From positions 56,656-120,655 of the forward strand of contig SVPH01000002.1 of NCBI GenBank assembly GCA_015065965.1: a DNA stretch of 64,000 bases, written 5' to 3'. Both the position numbers and the translations under genes were made by a program. The notes under the pieces are model-generated. The model searched no databases. It worked only from the letters and a program-made list of their open reading frames with translations, and was not told where the DNA came from. Shown piece by piece: positions 12,301 to 17,539 of the stretch. This DNA is from Oscillospiraceae bacterium. GTDB lineage: Bacteria; Bacillota; Clostridia; Oscillospirales; Acutalibacteraceae. How positions within the stretch are numbered: position 1 is the first letter of the stretch; every line of letters begins with the position of its first letter.

Positions 12301-12521
12301 GCAAAATGGTTAACGGCTTCTTTGAAAAAGACGGCGTTAAGTATTATTATGTGAACGGCAAGCCTGCACCCGTAGGGCTTAACTATGTTGACGGTTACTA
12401 CTATTTTGTTAAGTATGACGGTTCGCTTATCTGCAATCAGTCCTATTATGCATGGGAAACAAACGGACTCTCTGTTGAAATGACTTATGTATTCGATGAA
12501 AACGGCAGAGTTATAGGCTAA
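3303..12521 (+). CDS. 3072-aa secreted multidomain protein with Cys/His repeats, NAGPA phosphodiester glycosidase domain and glucan-binding-like repeats
   Basis: The start is fixed by GGAGG 8 nt upstream. Visible order: hydrophobic N-terminal export segment (about 5-25); beta-rich stalk with an InlB-like unit near 260-345 and a low-complexity beta region to about 790; 17 tandem Cys/His mini-repeats (about 795-1345, GH...ATC...CTVCG); a helical region (about 1350-1660); a phosphodiester glycosidase domain (PF09992/NAGPA type, about 1680-1912) with INGGGYN and NLDGGGSTT; a Big_2-like domain (about 1930-2005); a beta domain (about 2095-2275); then aromatic, glycine-rich choline/glucan-binding-type repeats to the end (about 2335-3072), including six 70-residue near-copies. 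NAGPA domains cleave sugar-phosphodiester bonds, so a role in trimming surface or dietary phosphoglycans is plausible but inferred. There is no LPxTG motif; retention probably uses the C-terminal repeats. Confidence 0.93.
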   Translation: MVVMELCKRVIAWMLSFLMSLSSAPVQEIIPEISFDDKGIFESFFSKDERNPLYDVLLEVNAVLVRYLGTNIATEKEVSEAVAGMDWNTMEDAAQDIDSLYTTAESLSRSEQEAFYGTDSARTVEYLNKSIGSRMGTVINASATNTVLGGKVTVTDSEGTGSVSGDVVKITVKGGLASSKTNTVDIYNNTNAASTLTFNYSASNYKSFSQSGSNGTCSVLLYPNQGITLKIEAGALYKEATLTLSNFSLVEAQSSSKVTVEYNSAYGSVTAGGAAVAPNAVKEITFADGENLVATVSGGGKFLGWINSETGVLLSTSTTYKLIPVADMKIRAVFVGTTGVAYFRALGGNYLFDDLNNAMAYASNSGYSTVILANDGTIPAGNYTVPAGITLLIPFDDANTIYTTEPAIVSDAYVKPTAYRTLTMAEGANITVNGALCLPAKHYSAHGSHANGASPTGSCPFIKMNSGSNITINNGANLYAYGYITGSGSVTAKNGANVYEYFQIMDFRGGSQTTDMENGVFPLSQYYIQNIEVPLTLEYGAVESCYASVYISKMEMGTSVAFIAPNGGMFNLSSGSLTKRYDGKTDRLIFELNGSMSISPIELEFGSGLLGASINSKNYDLPINNNITVKVNNGTVTLSQDVAMLPGSELIIEKNGKCVLGSNCNVYVYDADQWGNFCSSTNKTFIPVGYAPGRTYNRKASDLKDTKIQVAGTLDASNGYLYTTSGGADICGVDSGKVLIKKGTQTKTYQLVQKTGYTEIPITSAKLKNADGTYMTPSASSSTNYYVDGIWREHTGHVYTEKVTAEASCETAGLKTFTCFCGSSYTESIAAKGHTAGAAATCTTNQVCTVCGKELAAMLGHAYQSVTTLPTCTTGGYTTHTCSRCGDVYKDGIVEAKGHTAGAEATCTTNQVCTVCGTELAPEKGHNYNAVVTEATCTTGGYTTHTCSNCGDSYTDSVVDAKGHTAGAEATCTSPQTCTVCGEILKSENGHVPGAESTCTTAQTCTVCGEEINPALGHDMIHDDAQDATCTEDGYSSGSVCSRCGHTEGKTIIPAKGHKAGAAATCTTNQICTVCGVELAEATGHNYSEIITEPTCIKDGYTTHTCLNCGDTYTDSVVAAKGHTKGAAATCDNPQTCVDCGEELAPSLGHIPGAEATCMTSQVCLDCGEILVLAQGHTLGEEATCGKAQICTVCGEEVAPALKHNYEATVTAPTCTESGYTTHTCSLCGDVYTDSQTDATGHNMMPATCSTPSMCANSGCTYTEGKAFGHTVVTDDEIPAFCEQSGLTEGQHCVVCHAVIVEQKYIPEMGHDIVKHNAKNPTFTQVGWEAYEECTRCSYTTYVEIPMLKEATISDYETFIENLAILEELATSYTMEVPGKDPLALVIKYIRTGVEKYNEGSWGIMAGYEDTGFAEYVSRFEDDFNSMVSGEDALIVSGLKNLELFTLPNGDLVDFGHMFGTMDITYHNKTSLNHADVAGWAGDLVDLLEFSDYGGVTGTLDEMIAEIGTNYLLQEDPEEIGGFNEQDMYGDLDSLCIMQTLLAQTYEQGVLTDIFSEYFVESLTMYQRADYFIKNRIDGISTRANMRDAVYNAYTGNKLITTLEATREFKTEDVSLMRKACCYAFADYICKLAGDYVDVTDNPYFTAFYSETSNLAPGVIQTIKKATSADNKQMVYYTATADLSRGDVHVYANYRNNDPTIWGMQTVLGQANAAQEKYGNPESELYIENYNVIASINGGGYNMATGEPGGLLIMDGKEYKGIGNAGFFGILNDGTAVIGTTDEYNKIYKGQLKEALGGFGTTLIKDGEIAITATSNYYKDRASRTAVGITKTGKVVFMVLDGRQEPISCGGSMIEIAQIMYEAGCVQAINLDGGGSTTYVAKLEGTDELCVANKPSDGTARSVSTSLIMVSTAPSSTAFDHAIIESEADYLTKGASVQLVASGVSATGNAADLPEGTSWAVSDESWGTVTQDGMFTGLRNGSVDVYLMSGEEIIGTKTMNIVVPNQIYFTKTNINATYGEKVELPVKALYENKPVAIQASDIAFILSNPAAGTFDGFCFTGTEGTGIKNVNITAALTGNAEKTAVISVALYNMGEMSFDFDQATGGDRILAWYRTVSNSISDDNSVYEIVDKEQPMVTNYTFAIDMTQIPVPEKLEDLTSMLPGAELESASAWTFLLQLAERVSVLTEVRPQIKFDSNFDVDYSELKIVNEYFELKQTEFDEETNTLTLVLNWIDQTQAIDPEMANPLCILSGIKLTPKADAQWTNDRLTPVNTGGISYNAYMRANALYSFAQNPENQKTYGIYPFTNMHNGIEEKGGYFGNDYAKFDDTYTLSRAIKNGWVNEEGGFAYYVDGEALTGVQLIDGYYYDFGEDGINVGQTMYTGLFYDADGGVYRYSKFGELASGWQMIGEDWYYFHADTMAAKAGTYSVGTVEYDFEETGKIASGVWKKCVFGYRYYYGPSFYKNGWAVIDGNTYYFKDTYRYEGFRCVQESNSKDFTWYDFGTDGIRKDEVIPDGFYTDVDGSLSYVVGGLAQKGLRKIDGDYYYFDYYGHAVTGKKYASETYCDLPTGNYYFGDDYKALNGLVTMEDGTVCYFENGKTKAKGLVEIDGDHYFACGSNGEIAVNVSKYVWATNDDSIPLGTYEFGADGKMLKGIVEKDGVLYYYEMGKPKAAGLVKVDGAYYFANGSNGEVAVSAKKYVWQTTCEEIPLGTYEFGADGKMLDGIVEKDGVLYYYETGKPKQAGLIEIDGAYYFAGGSNGEITVSEARYVWETNSDEIPAGTYEFGADGKMLDGLVYKDGVLYYYEMGKPKTAGLINIDGYYYFAGGSNGEVTVNEAKYVWATNSDEIPVGTYEFGPDGRMYNGIVEKDGVLYAYEMGKPKAAGLFELDEAYYFVSGSNGALTVSQSRYVWDTSVPEIPAGTYEFGADGKMLDGIVNKDGTLYYYKNGRPKTAGLVKIDGDYYFAGGSNGEITVNAKKYVWESTCEEIPLGTYEFGPDGKMVNGFFEKDGVKYYYVNGKPAPVGLNYVDGYYYFVKYDGSLICNQSYYAWETNGLSVEMTYVFDENGRVIG
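5692..7340 (+). repeat. 17 tandem Cys/His mini-repeats within the giant protein
   Basis: The coding sequence holds 17 units, each starting with GH (once KH). Short units are about 27 residues (GHTAGAEATC-x5-CTVCG) and long units about 38 residues (GHxY...PTC-x3-GYTTHTC-x2-CG). They partly alternate. Each normally has one His, one Cys and a CxxC pair, the right set for a small zinc-ribbon-like site. The first unit has CFC instead of CxxC and the last has lost its first Cys. Metal binding is inferred; disulfides are possible outside the cell. Confidence 0.8.
11227..12486 (+). repeat. Six 210-bp in-frame tandem repeats (glucan/choline-binding-like)
   Basis: Units begin at GTYEFG-x-DGKM, at 11227, 11437, 11647, 11857, 12067 and 12277, exactly 210 bp (70 residues) apart. 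Each carries VLYYYEMGKPK, an AYYF-x-x-GSNGE segment and a YVW-x-T segment. The last units diverge more. Aromatic YYY/YYF pairs with GW-like spacing are typical of cell-wall or glucan binding repeats. Confidence 0.85.
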
Positions 12522-12524
12522 AAT

Positions 12525-12558
12525 AAAAACGCAGTCTTCTTCGGAAGGCTGCGTTTTT
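12525..12558 (+). terminator. Rho-independent terminator of the giant gene
   Basis: AAAAACGCAG(T/C)CTTC stem closed by a TTCG tetraloop, followed by GTTTTT. It begins 3 bp after the TAA of the 3072-aa gene. Confidence 0.9.
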
Positions 12559-12593
12559 GACTGTCGATAAAGTTGTCAGAACATAAATAAAAA

Positions 12594-12657
12594 TGTAGGG
12601 TGGGATGTCTTCATCCCGCCGTTTCTTATTGTAGGGGTCGGCGACCCGATGCCCCGT
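12594..12657. repeat. REP-like intergenic element with two GC-rich hairpins
   Basis: In an AT-rich gap, GGTGGGATG-TCTT-CATCCCGCC forms a 9-bp stem, followed by GGGTC-GGC-GACCC flanked by GGGG/CCCC. This composition differs sharply from its surroundings and recalls dispersed palindromic elements I know from gut Clostridia genomes. The following stretch to 12768 (GGAGTATC...GAAATCCCTCC) may belong to the same mosaic. Copy number cannot be seen here. Confidence 0.5.
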
Positions 12658-12768
12658 AAAACTTTTTGGTGTTTTTGTTCATTCGTCGTTTTTTTCAATC
12701 GGAGTATCTTTATACACCTTCGGTCGAAAGGAAATCCCTCCGTCTGACTTCATTCCTCAACATTATAT

Positions 12769-12801
12769 AAAAAACGGCGTAACCGAAGTTACGCCGAAAA
12801 A
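12769..12801 (-). terminator. Rho-independent terminator of araA
   Basis: On the minus strand CGGCGTAAC-TTCG-GTTACGCCG is followed by TTTTTT. The perfect 9-bp stem with a TTCG tetraloop lies just past the araA stop. Confidence 0.9.
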
Positions 12802-12810
12802 CAACGAATT

Positions 12811-14286
12811 TTATTTAAGTTTTCTTGCAAGGTCATTAAGGAAAAGTTCATTTTCAAGAGCAACGGGAGTTGTGTCTTTATTGATGTGAACAAATTCAAT
12901 ATCCATCATTTTTGCAAAATCACGCATCATTTCCGCATCCGCATCGTATGAGAGAACGGTGTGATGTGCGCCGCCTGCAATAATCCAGCATTTTGCCCCT
13001 GTGCAAAGGTCTGGCATTGCTCTCCACATAACTCTTGCAACAGGGAGGTTGGGCATGGGAAGAATGGGTTTTACGCATTCAATATCTTGACAAATCATTC
13101 TCAGCCTGCCGCCCATGTCAACAAGGCTTACTACAATTGCGCTGCCTGCTTTTCCTTCAAAAACAAGCCTTGCAGGATCGTTTCTGTTACCGATTCCAAG
13201 GGGATGAACCTCAATTCTGGGTTTATCTGCTGCGAGTGTAGGGCAAACTTCAAGCATATGTGCGCCGAGAGAATATTCTGCACCGGGTGCAAGATTGTAT
13301 GTGTAATCTTCCATGAACGCTGTTCCGCCGTTCATGCCTTCCGTCATGGCTTTCATAATCGCTGTCATAGCGGCAACTTTCCAGTCGCCTTCGCCGCCGT
13401 AGCCGTAGCCCTGTTCCATAAGGCGTTGGCTTGCAAGACCGGGGAGTTGCTCCATGCCGTAAAGATCCTGGAATGTGTTTGTGTATGCCTTGCAGCCTTG
13501 TTCATCAAGCATCTTCTTCATTGCGATTTCTTCTTTTGCCTGATAACGCACAGCATCAAGATTATCGGTTGCAATTTCATATTTTTCGGCATATTCCGCC
13601 ATGAGTGCATCAACTTCTGCATCGGTAACTGCGTTGATGTATTCGACAAGTGTGCCTACGGGCCATGTGTTAACTTCCCAGCCGAGAACTTCCTGAACGC
13701 CTACCTTGTCACCTTCTGTAACCGCAACATCTCTCATGTTATCGCCAAAACGCATAACCTTAAGTTCTTTTGAAAATGCAGCGCCAACTGCCGATCGCAT
13801 CCATTTGCCGAGTTCATTGAGAACCTTTTCATCCTGCCAGTAGCCCATAATAACTTTGCGAGGTGTTCTGAGTCTTGCAGCAATAAAACCGTGCTCTCTG
13901 TCACCGTGAGCAGCCTGATTAAGGTTCATGAAATCCATATCTATTTCTTCGTTGGGTATATCTCTGTTGTACTGTGTTGCAAAGTGGCAGTAAGGCTTCT
14001 GAAGATTTTTAAGACCGTTGAGCCACATCTTTGAGGGAGAGAAAGTATGCATCCATGTGATAATGCCTGCACATTTATCGTTATAGTTTGCTTCTTTAAC
14101 AACCTCTGTTATTTCTTCTGAAGTTTTTGCTGTTACTTTATAAACTATTTTGCACGGGAGAAGTCCGCTTGCGTTCATTTTTTCAGCCATTTCTGCTGCT
14201 CTTTCGGCAACAGTGTCAAGCACTTCGGGTCCGTAAAGAAACTGACTGCCTACAACAAACCAGAACTCATATTTTTCCATATACAT
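12811..14286 (-). CDS. araA: L-arabinose isomerase
   Basis: Converts L-arabinose to L-ribulose in the cytoplasm, the first step of bacterial arabinose use. The protein opens YEFWFVVGSQFLYG as AraA does and is about 491 aa, the family's usual length (about 500). The metal and catalytic set is visible: E in YGGEGDWK, E in MLEVCP, H in EVHPLGIGN and the HH of GGAHHTV. A longer GTG start at 14295 is possible, but AAGGGTGA places ribosomes at the ATG at 14286 (or 14280). No araB, araD or arabinose transporter is adjacent, so it is an isolated gene here. It has its own terminator. Confidence 0.97.
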   Translation of the reverse strand: MYMEKYEFWFVVGSQFLYGPEVLDTVAERAAEMAEKMNASGLLPCKIVYKVTAKTSEEITEVVKEANYNDKCAGIITWMHTFSPSKMWLNGLKNLQKPYCHFATQYNRDIPNEEIDMDFMNLNQAAHGDREHGFIAARLRTPRKVIMGYWQDEKVLNELGKWMRSAVGAAFSKELKVMRFGDNMRDVAVTEGDKVGVQEVLGWEVNTWPVGTLVEYINAVTDAEVDALMAEYAEKYEIATDNLDAVRYQAKEEIAMKKMLDEQGCKAYTNTFQDLYGMEQLPGLASQRLMEQGYGYGGEGDWKVAAMTAIMKAMTEGMNGGTAFMEDYTYNLAPGAEYSLGAHMLEVCPTLAADKPRIEVHPLGIGNRNDPARLVFEGKAGSAIVVSLVDMGGRLRMICQDIECVKPILPMPNLPVARVMWRAMPDLCTGAKCWIIAGGAHHTVLSYDADAEMMRDFAKMMDIEFVHINKDTTPVALENELFLNDLARKLK

Positions 14287-14365
14287 AATTATCACCCTTT
14301 TTGTTCAAATATAAATTTATATTAACATTACTTTTTTTCAAAGTCAAGTATTGCAAATTTATATC

Positions 14366-14394
14366 TTGAAATGTCAGCGATATTCTGTTAAACT
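14366..14394 (+). promoter_or_regulatory. Putative promoter of the phosphodiesterase gene
   Basis: TTGAAA, 17-bp spacer, TAAACT. The -10 is imperfect, but the position suits an ATG at 14429. Confidence 0.45.
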
Positions 14395-14428
14395 TATAAA
14401 AGGTAATAAATTCCGAAAGGTGATTAAC

Positions 14429-15190
14429 ATGGCTTGTAAAGTAATTTCTCACAGAGGTGCAAACAGAGAGGCACCTCAGAACACTCTTCCCGCTTTTAAA
14501 AAGTCAATAAAAATCGGTGTTGACGGTTTTGAAACGGATATTCATCTTACCTCTGACGGTGTTCCCGTTGTATGCCACAACTACACTATTGACGAAACAT
14601 CAAACGGTCAGGGTGAGATTAAGAGCATGACGCTCGAGCAACTCCGCACTTATGATTTCGGTTCATATTTTCACGAGAAATTTAAGGGTACAACCCTTCC
14701 CACTCTTGAGGAGTTTCTTTCACTTTGTGAAACAGCAGATATAGAGATAATGAATATTGAAATCAAGCCGCCTCTTGACGGCAATATGGAGATTGTTGAA
14801 AAAACAATCAATGCGGTTAAGGCTCACGGACTTTTTGATAAACTTCTTATATCAAGTTTTGACCCGAATGTTCTTGTTGAATGCAAGAGGGTTGATTCTT
14901 TGTGCAAAACGGGCTATCTTTATGCGCCCAACAAAACACATTTCTACAAAACAATGCTTTTCGGATATGTTAATTTTGCAAAGAAAATCAAGGCGGACTA
15001 TCTGCATCCCCATTATTTTGCGGTCACAAAACTTTATGTAAAAAGGCTTCATCAGAACGGTATAAAAGTTAATGTGTGGACTGTGAACAAGCCCGAAACC
15101 GTCAATAAACTGCTCAAAATGGGCGTTGACGGTATCATTACTGATGTTCCGCAGATGGTTAATGCGCTTGTTGAAAGATTTGAAGGCTGA
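14429..15190 (+). CDS. Glycerophosphodiester phosphodiesterase (GDPD/UgpQ-like)
   Basis: Hydrolyses glycerophosphodiesters to glycerol-3-phosphate plus an alcohol. The 253-aa cytoplasmic protein has the family signature: HRGANREAPQNTLPAF (residues 8-23), then metal/catalytic E35, D37 and the HLTSDGVPVVCHN segment (H50), a later EIKPP and the C-terminal VNVWTVN and GVDGIITDVP blocks. I chose ATG 14429 because it has GAAAGGTGA upstream and the family motif starts 5 residues later; a longer open frame reaches upstream but has no ribosome site. No signal peptide, so it probably acts on recycled lipid or imported headgroups. It is a single gene with its own terminator. Confidence 0.93.
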   Translation: MACKVISHRGANREAPQNTLPAFKKSIKIGVDGFETDIHLTSDGVPVVCHNYTIDETSNGQGEIKSMTLEQLRTYDFGSYFHEKFKGTTLPTLEEFLSLCETADIEIMNIEIKPPLDGNMEIVEKTINAVKAHGLFDKLLISSFDPNVLVECKRVDSLCKTGYLYAPNKTHFYKTMLFGYVNFAKKIKADYLHPHYFAVTKLYVKRLHQNGIKVNVWTVNKPETVNKLLKMGVDGIITDVPQMVNALVERFEG

Positions 15191-15196
15191 TTTTAA

Positions 15197-15226
15197 GATC
15201 CTGACCGGTAATGGTCAGGATTTTTT
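15197..15226 (+). terminator. Terminator of the GDPD gene
   Basis: ATCCTGACC / GGTCAGGAT 9-bp stem with a GGTAAT loop, then TTTTTT; 7 bp after the stop. Confidence 0.9.
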
Positions 15227-15236
15227 GCGTATTGTG

Positions 15237-15265
15237 TTGAAATGAAAATTTTTCTGTGATATAAT
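15237..15265 (+). promoter_or_regulatory. Promoter of the tsaE-tsaB-rpiB-upp operon
   Basis: TTGAAA, 17-bp spacer, TATAAT at 15260-15265; 18 bp before the tsaE ATG. Confidence 0.75.
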
Positions 15266-15283
15266 CTTATAAGGTGGTGCAGT

Positions 15284-15730
15284 ATGGCGAATTATATAAC
15301 ACACAGTCCGGCAGAAACAGAAAAAATCGGCGAAATGCTCGGCAAAACAGTAAAAGACGGCTCGGTTGTTGCAATGTTCGGCGATCTCGGAGCAGGCAAA
15401 ACCGCTTTCACAAGAGGTTTTGTAAGAGGTATGGGTATTGACTGTGATGTCAGCAGCCCTACTTTTGCTCTTGTAAATGAATACAGAGGAGCAAAACATA
15501 CGGTATATCATTTTGATATGTACCGTATTTCAGGTTGGGATGACCTTTATTCAACCGGATATTTTGACTACCTTGATGCAGGCGGCTGCCTCATAATCGA
15601 ATGGAGTGAAAATATCGAAGCAATTCTGCCCGAGGACTGCATCAGAGTTACCATTACCAAAACGGATGATTTTAATGAAAGAAATATAGAGATAATCGGA
15701 GTTGAAACCATTGAAAATACTGGCTGTTGA
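15284..15730 (+). CDS. tsaE: tRNA threonylcarbamoyladenosine biosynthesis ATPase TsaE
   Basis: A small ATPase (148 aa) that drives the TsaB-TsaD complex making t6A37 in ANN-decoding tRNAs. The Walker A motif GDLGAGKT is at residues 33-40, followed by the family's SPTFALVNEY and HFDMYRIS blocks and EWSEN near the end. It begins with ATG after GGTGGTGCAGT. It overlaps tsaB by 20 nt, the usual tsaE-tsaB pairing. Confidence 0.96.
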   Translation: MANYITHSPAETEKIGEMLGKTVKDGSVVAMFGDLGAGKTAFTRGFVRGMGIDCDVSSPTFALVNEYRGAKHTVYHFDMYRISGWDDLYSTGYFDYLDAGGCLIIEWSENIEAILPEDCIRVTITKTDDFNERNIEIIGVETIENTGC

Positions 15731-16409
15731 TTCATCAGCGAAAAGCGCAAGCATTGCCGTTGCGGAAAACGGCAGGCTTATAAGCGAGTGTTTTGTCAAC
15801 AATGCGCTCACCCACAGCAGGACCCTGATGCCTATGGTTGATAATGCGCTTTCTCAGGCTGATATGTCACTCAAAGATATAGATGCTTTTTGCGTAAATG
15901 TCGGCCCCGGTTCTTTTACGGGCATACGCATCGGTGTTGCGGCGGTTAAAGGCCTTGCAATGGCAGATAATAAACCCTGTGCAGGAGTGTCTACTCTTGA
16001 GAGCATTGCTTACAATTTTATTGACGAAAACTGTATTGTCTGCGCCGCTATGGATGCAAGATGCAATCAGGTTTATACCGCTCTTTTTCGCTGTGACGGT
16101 GAAAATGTTGAGCGTATTTGTGAAGATAAAGCGATATCAATTGACGAACTCGGAGCAGAACTCTCGCAGTACAAGGAAAAAATTTATCTTGCAGGTGACG
16201 GAGCGGAAATCTGTTTCAAAGCCTTTGGTCAAAGCCTTGAAAACGCAAAACTTTCAGGCGAAAACCGCAGGTATCAGCGTGCTTTCGGTGCGGCACTCGC
16301 CGCTGAAAATAAAAAAGAATTTACGGATTCTGCATTGCTTGCACCCGTCTATTTAAGACTTCCGCAGGCAGAGCGTGAACTCAGAATAAGAAAAGGAGAA
16401 TCATTATGA
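15711..16409 (+). CDS. tsaB: tRNA threonylcarbamoyladenosine biosynthesis protein TsaB
   Basis: Pseudo-enzyme partner of TsaD in t6A synthesis. The N-terminus KILAVDSSAKSASIAV and the block FCVNVGPGSFTGIRIGVAAVKGLA (read as two adjoining motifs) are diagnostic. I place the start at the TTG at 15711, since GGAG lies 10 nt upstream and TsaB proteins start MKILAVDTS; a TTG at 15702 would sit almost on the ribosome site. Length is 232 aa, typical. It overlaps tsaE by 20 nt and rpiB by 4 nt (ATGA), so translation is probably coupled. Confidence 0.95.
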   Translation: MKILAVDSSAKSASIAVAENGRLISECFVNNALTHSRTLMPMVDNALSQADMSLKDIDAFCVNVGPGSFTGIRIGVAAVKGLAMADNKPCAGVSTLESIAYNFIDENCIVCAAMDARCNQVYTALFRCDGENVERICEDKAISIDELGAELSQYKEKIYLAGDGAEICFKAFGQSLENAKLSGENRRYQRAFGAALAAENKKEFTDSALLAPVYLRLPQAERELRIRKGESL

Positions 16410-16849
16410 TTGCAATCGGCAGCGACCATGCTGGTTATGAACTCAAGCAGGTCATTATCAAACATCTTGAAGAAAGAAAAACAGAATATAAAGACTACGG
16501 AGCATATTCATCCGATTCATGTGACTATGCTGTTTTTGCGGAAAAAACTGCAAGAGCGGTTGCAGACGGTGAGTGTGAACTCGGTTTGCTTTTCTGCGGT
16601 ACGGGTGTAGGCATTTCAATGGCTGCCAATAAGGTCAGAGGTATCCGTGCATGCTGCTGCTCTGATTTGTTTTCAGCAGAGATGACAAGGCTTCATAATA
16701 ACGCAAATATTCTTTGCCTTGGCGGAAGAGTTGTAACTCCCGAAAAAGCAATTGAACTTGTTGATGTTTTTCTTGATACACAGTTCAGCGGTGAGGAACG
16801 CCATCAAAGAAGAATTGACCAGATAACAGATCTTGAAAACAGATTTTGA
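16406..16849 (+). CDS. rpiB: Ribose-5-phosphate isomerase B
   Basis: Interconverts ribulose-5-phosphate and ribose-5-phosphate in the pentose phosphate pathway. The 147-aa LacAB/RpiB protein starts MIAIGSDHAGYELK and has CGTGVGISMAANKVRG with the catalytic Cys at 64, plus the C-terminal HQRRIDQI. AAGGAG precedes the ATG. In this operon it could supply ribose-5-phosphate for the PRPP used by the next gene (inference). Confidence 0.96.
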   Translation: MIAIGSDHAGYELKQVIIKHLEERKTEYKDYGAYSSDSCDYAVFAEKTARAVADGECELGLLFCGTGVGISMAANKVRGIRACCCSDLFSAEMTRLHNNANILCLGGRVVTPEKAIELVDVFLDTQFSGEERHQRRIDQITDLENRF

Positions 16850-16868
16850 TTAAATCGGAGGTATAAAT

Positions 16869-17498
16869 ATGGCTAAAGTTATGATAATGGATCATCCTCT
16901 TATTCAGCACAAACTTACTTACCTCAGAGATGAAAAAACAACTTCAAAAGAGTTCAGAACCCTTGTGAGTGAGATTGCAATGCTTATGTGCTATGAGGCA
17001 ACAAGAGATCTTCCTCTTAAAGAGGTTGAAACAAAAACACCTGTTGCTGTTGCAAAAACAAAGGTTATCGCAGGCAAAAAACTTGCTTTTGTTCCAATTC
17101 TCAGAGCAGGGCTTGGTATGGTTGACGGAGTTCTTGCTCTTGTACCCGGTGCAAGAGTCGGTCACATCGGTCTTTACAGAGACCCCGAAACACTTATGCC
17201 TGTTGAATATTACTGTAAACTCCCTGCCGATATTGAGGAAAGGGAAGTTGTTGTTCTTGATCCGATGCTTGCAACCGGAGGTTCTGCAATAGATGCTATC
17301 GCACAGATAAAAAAGCGCAATCCCAAGGATATTAAATTCATGTGCATAATTGCCGCACCTGAAGGCCTTGAAGCGCTTCAAAAAGCCCATCCCGACGTTG
17401 ATATTTATGTTGGTTCTCTTGATGAAAAACTCAATGACCACGGCTATATTGTTCCCGGTCTCGGTGATGCGGGCGACAGAATTTTCGGCACAAAATAA
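16869..17498 (+). CDS. upp: Uracil phosphoribosyltransferase
   Basis: Makes UMP from uracil and PRPP (pyrimidine salvage). The 209-aa protein has the family pattern: [14 protein letters not shown] at the N-terminus, [13 protein letters not shown], the PRPP loop [14 protein letters not shown] and the C-terminal [22 protein letters not shown] is 8 nt upstream of the ATG. Last gene of its operon. Confidence 0.97.
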   Translation: MAKVMIMDHPLIQHKLTYLRDEKTTSKEFRTLVSEIAMLMCYEATRDLPLKEVETKTPVAVAKTKVIAGKKLAFVPILRAGLGMVDGVLALVPGARVGHIGLYRDPETLMPVEYYCKLPADIEEREVVVLDPMLATGGSAIDAIAQIKKRNPKDIKFMCIIAAPEGLEALQKAHPDVDIYVGSLDEKLNDHGYIVPGLGDAGDRIFGTK

Positions 17499-17504
17499 AA
17501 AAGA

Positions 17505-17538
17505 TAACTCCGAAGCACTCTGGTGCCTCGGAGTTTTT
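17505..17538 (+). terminator. Terminator after upp, probably bidirectional
   Basis: AACTCCGAAGCAC / GTGCCTCGGAGTT, one mismatch, loop TCTG, followed by TTTTTG. A-rich DNA on the other side (AAAAAAGAT) supplies a T-run for the convergent minus-strand gene ending at 17540. Confidence 0.85.
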
Positions 17539-17539
17539 G

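Noticed and set aside
11227..12486. Regularly spaced repeats that could suggest a CRISPR array
   Set aside because: The period is 210 bp, in frame and coding, with no unique spacers; it is a protein repeat.
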